Shown: piece after piece, positions 1 to 5,347 of the stretch
Layout of the letters: each line of letters opens with the position of its first letter
Numbering within the stretch: the stretch's first letter is position 1
Source: Victivallales bacterium
GTDB lineage: Bacteria > Verrucomicrobiota > Lentisphaeria > Oligosphaerales > Lenti-02
Direction of reading: 5' to 3'
Assembly: GCA_018648945.1 (NCBI GenBank)
Contig: JABGQJ010000315.1
Location: 3,084 to 8,430, forward strand
DNA: 5,347 bases
The notes under the pieces: model-generated
Seen by the model: the letters and a program-made list of their open reading frames with translations, nothing else
The model's database searches: none
What the model was told of the DNA's origin: nothing
Position numbers and translations under genes: made by a program

Positions 1-577
1 GCAGGCTGGGGAGGATGGCTCCGCCGTATGCGAGCAGGTACTTGAGTATCACAAGCCGGATGGGCCGGTGCTGTTGAGCGAGCGGAGGCGGATCACGTTC
101 TCCGCCGCTGCTGCGGATGGCTCCTACCGGATCGACTGGACAGCCACGTTCACGGCAGGTGACACCGAGGTGGAACTGGACCGCACGCCGTTGCCGCACG
201 AACCCAAGGGGGCGAGTCATGGTGGCTACGCCGGTTTCTCGGCCCGTCTGGGGCACAACGTCGTCGCGGGCGCATTCGTGAACAGCGAGGGGGGCAAAGG
301 GCAGGAGGGCACCCACGGCAAGGCGGCGCGGTGGGTGGACTACACTGGCAAGGATGGGGGAATCACGATTCTGGACCATCCCAGGAACCCGCGGCATCCA
401 GCGCCGTGGTATGTGGCGGCGGGGATGCCCTACTTCAGCCCCGCGTTGCTGTTCCGCGAGTCGCTGACCTTGGGCGCCGGGCAGAAGATGACGCTCCGGT
501 ACCGTGTGGTTGTGCATGGACCGTCGCTTGGCACGGGGTGGCTGAAGGACGAGTGGAAACAGTTCGCAGCAGAATAG
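1..577 (+). CDS. DUF6807 (PmoA-like) family protein, 3' part only
   Basis: The reading frame is open from the left edge (first full codon at base 2) to TAG at 575-577, so 191 C-terminal residues are visible. The GTG at 68 is internal and not a start. The fragment is beta-rich and has the features I associate with DUF6807: a GGYAGFSAR stretch, ARWVDYTG, then GITILDHPRNPRHPAPWYV, and near the end a strand rich in RYRVVVH. Members of this family are usually about 300 residues or longer, so roughly the N-terminal third is missing and a signal peptide cannot be judged. The family is often labelled 'methane oxygenase PmoA', but it has no resemblance to the membrane subunit of methane monooxygenase. 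Its biochemical function is unknown to me. It often sits beside sugar dehydrogenases and isomerases, as here. The stop codon overlaps the ribosome binding site of the next gene, so the two are probably co-transcribed. The family call is from memory of conserved motifs, not a search. Confidence 0.85.
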   Translation, partial: QAGEDGSAVCEQVLEYHKPDGPVLLSERRRITFSAAAADGSYRIDWTATFTAGDTEVELDRTPLPHEPKGASHGGYAGFSARLGHNVVAGAFVNSEGGKGQEGTHGKAARWVDYTGKDGGITILDHPRNPRHPAPWYVAAGMPYFSPALLFRESLTLGAGQKMTLRYRVVVHGPSLGTGWLKDEWKQFAAE

Positions 578-580
578 GAG
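576..580 (+). promoter_or_regulatory. Ribosome binding site of the TIM-barrel gene
   Basis: AGGAG lies 6 bases before the ATG at 587 and shares two bases with the TAG stop of the upstream gene. It supports the ATG at 587 as the true start. The overlap with the upstream stop suggests that ribosomes finishing the DUF6807 gene could restart here. Confidence 0.75.
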
Positions 581-586
581 CTAGCC

Positions 587-1432
587 ATGAAGATTGGATG
601 CTTTGCACTTGTCGAGCCGTTCGCGCCCATGGAACGCCAGTTCGAGGCGATTGCCGAGATGGGCATCGAGTATGCGGATGTGACGGACAGCCACGACGGC
701 GGATCGCTGGGGGTTGAGTTTGGCTTCGCGGGGTCGATCAGTCTGGACGGGCATCCCGGCAGGATCCGCGAGATGGCTGCACGGCACGGCGTCACGCTAA
801 GCACGGTGTGCGCCCATGCCAACCTGCTCGATCCGACCAGTCCGGAGGTCTACGGGACGGCTCAGATCATCAAGGCCATCCGTCTGGCCCATCTGCTGGG
901 GCTCAAGGAGGTGATCACGACCGAAGGCGACCCGAAGACTGAGTTCGGACACCGCCTGACCGAGGCCGAACAGATGTTCTCCATTCGCGAGAAGCTACAG
1001 TCACCCATCGAGTGGGCCGAGGAACTCGGCATCCAGCTACTGCTGGAGACCCATGGCGTGGTAACCGATTCGGTCGAGAGGATGGGCGATCTGCTGGACT
1101 CGCTCGGACATGAGGACACGATCGGCCTTTGTCTGGACACAGGAAACAGCTGGTTGGGCGGGGCCGATCCCATCGAGTACGTGAAGGTCTTCGGCAGCCG
1201 TATCAAGCATGTACACTGGAAGGACATGGCGGCCGAGTGGGAAGAGAAGCGGGGGACAGTGTACGGTTGCGGTATGGCCATCATTCCTCTGGGCGACGGC
1301 GTGATCGATCTCCCGGGCATCGTCCGGGAACTGCGGGCAAGTGGCTTCGATGGGGCGACGACCCTCGAGGTCGCCGGTCCGGAGAGCGTGCGACTTTCGG
1401 CTGAACGACTTGATGGTTGGTGGAACGCATGA
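587..1432 (+). CDS. Sugar phosphate isomerase/epimerase family TIM-barrel protein
   Basis: This is a complete 281-residue protein, the normal length for the xylose-isomerase-like TIM-barrel (AP_endonuc_2) superfamily. The four expected metal ligands of sugar epimerases of this fold appear in order at the ends of barrel strands: E154 (LLLETHG), D184 (LCLDTGN), H210 (HVHWKD) and E261 (TLEVAG). The loop GDGVID at 236-241 and a TTEGD segment at 111-115 also fit. A divalent metal-dependent isomerase, epimerase or keto-sugar lyase is therefore expected. The superfamily includes IolE/IolI, tagatose epimerases and 3-keto-sugar enzymes, so the substrate cannot be named. No signal peptide or membrane segment is visible, so it should be cytoplasmic. 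The ATG at 587 has a good AGGAG site 6 bases upstream. The gene starts 9 bases after the DUF6807 stop, and its TGA overlaps the start of the next gene (ATGA), which indicates translational coupling with the oxidoreductase that would supply or consume its keto-sugar. Confidence 0.93.
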   Translation: MKIGCFALVEPFAPMERQFEAIAEMGIEYADVTDSHDGGSLGVEFGFAGSISLDGHPGRIREMAARHGVTLSTVCAHANLLDPTSPEVYGTAQIIKAIRLAHLLGLKEVITTEGDPKTEFGHRLTEAEQMFSIREKLQSPIEWAEELGIQLLLETHGVVTDSVERMGDLLDSLGHEDTIGLCLDTGNSWLGGADPIEYVKVFGSRIKHVHWKDMAAEWEEKRGTVYGCGMAIIPLGDGVIDLPGIVRELRASGFDGATTLEVAGPESVRLSAERLDGWWNA

Positions 1433-2715
1433 GTGCCATTCAGCAATCCAGACGGGGTTTCCTGAAGCAGGCGGCGGCCGCCGGGGCGGCCTTGGCCGGG
1501 CCGAGCATCATCCCTTCGCGCGTGCTTGGCGCGGAAGCCCCGAGCAAGAAGGCGGCGATTGCGCACATCGGGGTTGGTGGGCAGGGCGGGGGGCTATGCC
1601 GCACGTTCACGCACCTGACGAACTGCCGTGTGGTGGCCGTGTGCGATCCGTTCAAGCAACGGCGCGAGAGCCATACGAAACGCATCAACCAGCAGTATGG
1701 CGGTGAGTTCTGCAAGGCATACAACGACCTGCGTGAGGTGTTGGCCAGGGATGATATCGATGCCGTGGTCATCGCCACCCCCGACCACTGGCACGTGTTG
1801 GCGGCCTACATGGCCGTGCGCAGCGGCAAGGACGTGTACGTGGAGAAGCCGCTGGGGATCAGCATGGAGCAGAATCTCGCGCTGCGCGATGCCTGTCACC
1901 GGTACGGCGCCATCTTCCAGTACGGCGCGCAACAACGTTCCCAGAATCACATCCGCTATGCGTGCGAACTGGTCCGCAATGGGCGCATTGGCAAGCTTCA
2001 CTCGGTCGAAGTCCACAGCCCCGCCAGCGGCAAGGGCGGATCGACGGCCTCGATCCCCGTTCCCGAGGGGTTCGACTATGACCTGTGGCTTGGCCCGGCA
2101 CCCGAAGCGCCCTATACCAAGGACCGGTGCACCAACCTGGGCGCTTGGTTTGTCTCCGACTATGCCCTCGGCTTCATTGCTGGCTGGGGAGCACATCCCC
2201 TGGATGTCGCGGTCTGGGGAATGGGCGACACGTGGGATGCCGTGCCCGTCGAGTACGAGGGGAAGGGAGTGTTCCCGACCGAGGGGCTGTTCGATACGGC
2301 CACATCCTGGAGCGTTCGCGGCAAGTACGCAAACGGCGTGGATTTCCTGTTCAAAGGGCCTGGCGAGAATCTCACGATCTTCATCGGCGACAAGGGCAAG
2401 GTGGCGGTCAGCCGCGGCTTTCTGCGGACCGAGCCAGCGTCCCTGCGACAGGAGGTGCTTGGTCCGGATGAGGTGCATCTCTACAAGAGTCGGGGGCACT
2501 ACCAGAACTTCGTCGACTGCGTCCTCGCGCATCGACCGACTGTCAGTCCGGTCGATGTGGCCGTCTACTCCGACGCAATCAGCCATCTAAGCGATATCGC
2601 GATCCGGACCGGACGCCGGATCAAGTGGGACCCCAAGGCCGAGAGCATCGTTGGCGACGATCAGGCCAGGCGGATGCTCACCCGCGCACTCCGTGCCCCA
2701 TGGCAGGTGGTGTGA
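1429..2715 (+). CDS. Tat-exported Gfo/Idh/MocA family NAD(P)-dependent oxidoreductase
   Basis: This 428-residue protein probably oxidises or reduces a hydroxyl of a sugar or cyclitol using a bound nicotinamide cofactor. The N-terminus has a twin-arginine motif SRRGFLK (7-13), an Ala-rich hydrophobic stretch (15-24) and a possible cleavage region near residues 33-36. The Rossmann domain follows, with strand IAHIGVGGQGG and GxGxxG at 48-53, the D73 acidic residue after the second strand (VVAVCDP), the loop ATPDHWH, and the family's EKP motif with catalytic-type Lys140. The C-terminal alpha/beta domain carries the conserved GWGAHPLD (252-259, His256 and Asp259) and GDKGKV. I chose ATG 1429 over the in-frame TTG at 1417. 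The ATG overlaps the preceding stop as ATGA, has a GGTGGA-like site just upstream, and puts the Tat motif close to the N-terminus. The length and signal are typical of the many exported Gfo/Idh/MocA proteins of Planctomycetota. Retention of EKP argues against a GH109-type glycosidase. The substrate is unknown. Confidence 0.93.
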   Translation: MSAIQQSRRGFLKQAAAAGAALAGPSIIPSRVLGAEAPSKKAAIAHIGVGGQGGGLCRTFTHLTNCRVVAVCDPFKQRRESHTKRINQQYGGEFCKAYNDLREVLARDDIDAVVIATPDHWHVLAAYMAVRSGKDVYVEKPLGISMEQNLALRDACHRYGAIFQYGAQQRSQNHIRYACELVRNGRIGKLHSVEVHSPASGKGGSTASIPVPEGFDYDLWLGPAPEAPYTKDRCTNLGAWFVSDYALGFIAGWGAHPLDVAVWGMGDTWDAVPVEYEGKGVFPTEGLFDTATSWSVRGKYANGVDFLFKGPGENLTIFIGDKGKVAVSRGFLRTEPASLRQEVLGPDEVHLYKSRGHYQNFVDCVLAHRPTVSPVDVAVYSDAISHLSDIAIRTGRRIKWDPKAESIVGDDQARRMLTRALRAPWQVV

Positions 2716-2781
2716 GGGCCGCGGCAACGACGAGGGCGGGTAACACACTGGTCGCGAGACCGCAGGGAAGGAGTCGGAGGC
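2716..2781. other. Spacer between convergent genes; no clear terminator
   Basis: These 66 bases separate the stops of the oxidoreductase and the sulfatase. Two small inverted repeats are present. One is GGTC-GCGA-GACC at 2749-2760, a 4-bp stem with a GNRA-type loop. The other is AGGAGT at 2769-2774 with ACTCCT at 2784-2789, a 6-bp stem that reaches into the sulfatase 3' end. Neither is followed by a T-run on either strand, so an intrinsic terminator is not convincingly shown. No promoter would be expected here. Confidence 0.4.
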
Positions 2782-4875
2782 CTACTCCTGCTCCAGCGCC
2801 TGGATGGTCAGACCACCAAAGATCAGTTCTTTGTCGCCTTGGACTTGGACGCGGATGTCGCGGCCGTTCTGGCGGTGAGCGAAGCGCGCATCGTTGATGT
2901 CGAAGGTGGCCTGCTTCCAGGTGCGCGTGTTGGTGAGCCTGAAGCGGATGCCGCGCTTCCAGGCACCGGGGGTCCGGGGGACGACTTTGACCTTTGGGTC
3001 GGTTGAGTCGTAGACGATGGTGACTTCCGCATCTCCTTCGTCGAAGTAGTCGAGGGTGATGCGACAGGCTGGCTTGGCGTTGCTCTCGAAGTCGAGATAG
3101 GCGACGGTGAAGTAGACGTAGCGGAAGCGGTTCCCGGGCTTGCGGCGGACGGTTCGCCAGGCGTGCTTGCCCCCGACTTCGACGGGGACGTTGCGGGTGA
3201 CGGCGCTTTCCCGCTCGAAGACGAGGCCGTGCTCGTCGACCGTCTCGCCGCAGACGACGCGGATGTCGGTCAGTCCGGGCGGCAGGATGCGCGGGTCGAG
3301 GACGGGGCGTGCCTTGACTCCCTCGACGTGCTTTGCGTGGCCGTGGCGCTGGAGCCAGGCGACCAGGAGGCCCTTCATGCGTTCGGCCTGGGGTGCGTAC
3401 TTCTCGGGCTCCGGGTTGCGCCCAAGCAGGTTGTTCATCTCGTGGGGGTCGTTGCGCAGGTCGAAGAGGGTGTTAAGGGCGCGGGAGTCCGGGGTGAAGG
3501 AGGTGGTGTACTTCCAGTTGCCGTCGGTCACCATGTAGTTGGGTTGCCCAGGGCCTCGGTAGTTCCACTCGGTGACGATGTAGCTGGGGCGGGCGGGCTT
3601 GCCCTCGACCAGATCCCGCAGGCTCTGGCCGTCGGACGGCACGGGCTTGATCCCGAGGTAATCCAGAACGGTGGCGAACAGATCCAGGTTCGAGACTGGC
3701 TGCGCCACGGATGTGCCGGGTTGGATGCGCCCAGGAAACCGGAGCACTAGCGGAATGCGGGCAGATTCCTCGTAGAAGACGTTCTTCTCGCGCATGCCGT
3801 GGGCACCAAGCATCTCGCCGTGATCGCTGGTGAAGATGACGAGGGTGTTCTCGGCGAGGCCGAGGTCGTCCAGCGTCTTGAGGATGCGCCCGACCCAGTC
3901 GTCGATCTCGCGGACGAGTCCGTAGTAGTTGGAGATCATGTAGCGGATCTTGTCCGGATCGCCGTATTCCGGCATTCCCGCGCGGCCATTCGCCCCACGG
4001 TACGGCGAGTTGGTCATGGGATCGGCGATGCTGGCTGGCGGCTTGATGGTCTCGACGGGGTACATGCCGTAGTACGGGGCAGTCGGCAGGATGGGCGAGT
4101 GGGGGAAGTTGAAGGACGCCGTGATGCTGAACGGTGCGTCGCCCTTCGCGGCCCGTCGCAGGGCGGCGATCGTGCAACGGGCCTGATAGGCGGTCATGGA
4201 ATGCTCCGCCGGAATCTCCAGGCGGCCATGGTAGTCCGGTTGCGGGCGTCTCTTCTTGCCGGCCCCCTGGCCCGGCGGCAGGCCATACCAGCGATCCAGC
4301 GGATCGACGGTGTAGGGGCGACCGTACTCGGACAGCTGCTCGCCCGGGCGGAGTTCGCGCCGAGGCACATGCTGATCGAGCTCGGCGCCGAAGGTCCTGA
4401 AGTGGTGCAGCCGGTACCGGCCATCCGGCTTGCGGTCCACACCGAACTCCCTGTAACAGTCGGTGCGGTGGATGGGCATGTGCCATTTGCCGTGGTATTC
4501 ACAGTGGTAGCCACGGTCGGCGAGCAGCTCGTCGAAGGTCTTCATGGGGCACACGCCCGAGTCGCGCCTGACCCGGGACAACGCGTTCGTGCCCACACGA
4601 TGGTTCGCCACCGTGCGACCGGTCAGAATGGTGGCTCGGGCGGGCGCGCACACCGCGCACTGTGTATAGGCCTTGCGGAACCATGCCCCATCACGGGCCA
4701 GCCGGTCCATATTCGGCGTCTTCAGCACGGAATTGCCCGCGATGCTGAGTGCATCGTGGCGCTGCTGGTCAGTCATGATGAAGAGCAGATTCGGGCGCTG
4801 GTCCCGCGCCGCACGGAGACATGGGGCAGCAGCCAGACCGACCGCACTCACAGCTAGGAAATCACGACGTCTCAC
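2782..4875 (-). CDS. Tat-exported Cys-type sulfatase (arylsulfatase family) with extra C-terminal domain
   Basis: This 697-residue enzyme is predicted to hydrolyse sulfate esters, probably on a glycan, outside the cytoplasm. The sulfatase domain spans about residues 27-510: metal-site D36-Q37 (IMTDQQ), signature CAPAR at 76-80 followed by ATILTGR with Cys76 the predicted formylglycine, GKWH at 129-132, FNFPHSP with His259, SDHGE with D351-H352, and REKN with Lys364 before YEESARIPLVLRFPG. All expected catalytic groups are present. Residues 2-22 form a Tat signal (RRRDFLA then a hydrophobic run). After the sulfatase core there is a linker and a beta-rich region (about 530-697) not needed for catalysis. 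The frame is open upstream to 5067, but that part has no sulfatase features and overlaps the next gene. GTG 4875 places RRRDFLA at the N-terminus and has GGAGG 10 bases upstream. It lies 40 bases downstream of the second Gfo/Idh/MocA gene, probably in one operon. The substrate (aryl sulfate, sulfated polysaccharide, or even a related phospho- or phosphonate ester) is undetermined. Confidence 0.93.
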   Translation of the reverse strand: MRRRDFLAVSAVGLAAAPCLRAARDQRPNLLFIMTDQQRHDALSIAGNSVLKTPNMDRLARDGAWFRKAYTQCAVCAPARATILTGRTVANHRVGTNALSRVRRDSGVCPMKTFDELLADRGYHCEYHGKWHMPIHRTDCYREFGVDRKPDGRYRLHHFRTFGAELDQHVPRRELRPGEQLSEYGRPYTVDPLDRWYGLPPGQGAGKKRRPQPDYHGRLEIPAEHSMTAYQARCTIAALRRAAKGDAPFSITASFNFPHSPILPTAPYYGMYPVETIKPPASIADPMTNSPYRGANGRAGMPEYGDPDKIRYMISNYYGLVREIDDWVGRILKTLDDLGLAENTLVIFTSDHGEMLGAHGMREKNVFYEESARIPLVLRFPGRIQPGTSVAQPVSNLDLFATVLDYLGIKPVPSDGQSLRDLVEGKPARPSYIVTEWNYRGPGQPNYMVTDGNWKYTTSFTPDSRALNTLFDLRNDPHEMNNLLGRNPEPEKYAPQAERMKGLLVAWLQRHGHAKHVEGVKARPVLDPRILPPGLTDIRVVCGETVDEHGLVFERESAVTRNVPVEVGGKHAWRTVRRKPGNRFRYVYFTVAYLDFESNAKPACRITLDYFDEGDAEVTIVYDSTDPKVKVVPRTPGAWKRGIRFRLTNTRTWKQATFDINDARFAHRQNGRDIRVQVQGDKELIFGGLTIQALEQE

Positions 4876-4885
4876 AGCTTTGGGG

Positions 4886-4890
4886 CCTCC
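4886..4890 (-). promoter_or_regulatory. Ribosome binding site of the sulfatase gene
   Basis: GGAGG on the minus strand lies 10 bases before the GTG at 4875. This spacing is slightly long but usable. It falls in the 40-base gap after the upstream oxidoreductase stop and is the main support, with the Tat motif, for choosing this GTG as the start. Confidence 0.55.
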
Positions 4891-4915
4891 GAGTAGCGCC
4901 TCTCCCCTCAGCGCA

Positions 4916-5347
4916 TCACATTTCGACCGGTGCCACGGGTGGAATCGTGACGGGCAGGTTCTTCTTCTTGGATTCGAGTGCGGCAATCGCGATGGCCGCG
5001 CTGTCGCGAGCGCCCTCGATGCCACTGGCAACCGGCTCGCCTCGCTCCACCAGATCCAGGAACTCACGGATGATCATGGGGTCCCCGCCGCCGTGGCCGC
5101 CAGCCGCCTTGGGCGGGTGATAGACGTCCTGGTCGGCGCGATGTCGATACGTGACCGTGATGACGAACTCCTGCTCGTTGTTGTAGAACGCCACCATCTT
5201 TCCCTTGTCGCCGATGAAGGTGAACTCCCGCGAGTATTCCGGGGTGAAGTGGTTCTCGATGTAGGTCAGGCGCGCGCCATTGTCATAGTCGATCAGGACG
5301 ATGCAGTTGTCGTCCACGTCCGCTTCCTTCGCGTACACGCAGAAGTC
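4916..5347 (-). CDS. Gfo/Idh/MocA family oxidoreductase, C-terminal part only
   Basis: The frame is open from the right edge of the window to TGA at 4916-4918, giving 143 C-terminal residues. The N-terminal Rossmann domain lies outside. The visible part matches the C-terminal alpha/beta domain of Gfo/Idh/MocA enzymes. It shows a strand DNCIVLIDYDNGARLTYIEN, then EFTFIGDKGKMVAF (the GDKG turn is also present in the other oxidoreductase of this window), then HGGGDPMIIREFLDLVERG and the closing segment GARDSAAIAIAALESKKKN. The GTG at 5338 is internal and not a start. With the N-terminus missing, neither a signal peptide nor the EKP motif can be checked. It appears to be more distantly related to the + strand oxidoreductase than a recent duplicate would be, because the C-terminal segments differ in length and motif wording. 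It is followed after 40 bases by the sulfatase, which suggests a shared transcript and a joint role in sugar catabolism. Confidence 0.9.
   Translation of the reverse strand, partial: DFCVYAKEADVDDNCIVLIDYDNGARLTYIENHFTPEYSREFTFIGDKGKMVAFYNNEQEFVITVTYRHRADQDVYHPPKAAGGHGGGDPMIIREFLDLVERGEPVASGIEGARDSAAIAIAALESKKKNLPVTIPPVAPVEM

Noticed and set aside
1..577. Methane monooxygenase subunit PmoA
   Set aside because: The database label 'PmoA' for this family is misleading. The fragment is soluble-looking and beta-rich with no membrane helices, unlike the particulate methane monooxygenase subunits.
1472..1483. Perfect 12-base GC palindrome (cggcggccgccg)
   Set aside because: It falls in the Ala-rich part of the Tat signal and is explained by runs of GCG/GCC alanine codons. 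There is no sign of an operator or terminator inside this coding region.
1594..2586. Long open frame of 330 codons on the - strand, and one of 320 codons at 1628-2590 on the + strand
   Set aside because: Both lie wholly inside the well-supported oxidoreductase gene, show no family motifs and have the Arg/Ala/His-rich make-up of out-of-frame translation in high-GC DNA.
1429..2715. GH109 alpha-N-acetylgalactosaminidase, a Tat-exported glycosidase of the same fold
   Set aside because: The protein keeps the EKP motif with Lys140, typical of the dehydrogenases, where I recall GH109 enzymes having a different sequence. A dehydrogenase is the more likely reading.
3799..4857. Open frame of 352 codons on the + strand
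   Set aside because: It is antisense to the catalytic half of the sulfatase, whose motifs are all intact. Its translation has low complexity rich in Val, Gly and Arg, and no recognisable domain.
4800..4860. Lipoprotein signal (lipobox) around Cys19 of the sulfatase
   Set aside because: The residues before the Cys are AAP, which does not fit the usual L-[AS]-[GA]-C pattern. A cleavable Tat signal is more likely.
4876..5067. Longer sulfatase start giving 64 extra N-terminal residues
   Set aside because: The extra stretch overlaps the 3' end of the second oxidoreductase gene, is Arg/Ser/Pro-rich like a shadow frame, and would bury the Tat motif. GTG 4875 fits better.

Overview
The window is a gene-dense piece of a high-GC bacterial genome holding parts or all of five protein genes. 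All five belong to families that are expanded in polysaccharide-degrading bacteria. Two features point to Planctomycetota or a similar lineage (Verrucomicrobiota, Lentisphaerota, Armatimonadota or Hydrogenedentota): twin-arginine (Tat) signals on a Gfo/Idh/MocA dehydrogenase and on a Cys-type sulfatase, and a neighbouring DUF6807 ('PmoA-like') protein. This is inference from gene content. There is no rRNA, tRNA or housekeeping gene to fix the taxon.

Left part (1-2715, + strand): a tight three-gene operon. The 3' end of a DUF6807 gene is followed 9 bases later by a xylose-isomerase-like TIM-barrel protein (sugar phosphate isomerase/epimerase superfamily). That gene overlaps by 4 bases (ATGA) a Tat-exported Gfo/Idh/MocA NAD(P)-dependent oxidoreductase. 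Right part (2782-5347, - strand): the 3' end of a second Gfo/Idh/MocA oxidoreductase is followed after 40 bases by a Tat-exported arylsulfatase-type enzyme. The sulfatase carries an intact formylglycine site (CAPAR) and an extra C-terminal domain of about 165 residues. The two units converge on a 66-base spacer.

The likely theme is catabolism of a sulfated or otherwise decorated sugar. The sulfatase would remove sulfate esters outside the cytoplasm, Gfo/Idh/MocA enzymes would oxidise sugar hydroxyls, and the TIM-barrel enzyme would isomerise, epimerise or cleave the keto-sugar. The substrate cannot be read from the sequence. There are no RNA genes, mobile elements, CRISPR arrays or large repeats, and no broken genes. 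No stretch over 300 bases lacks a gene. Nothing here amounts to a clearly new system. The most notable points are the C-terminal domain of the sulfatase, the apparent split of the coupled isomerase and dehydrogenase between compartments, and the convergent arrangement of the two sugar modules.
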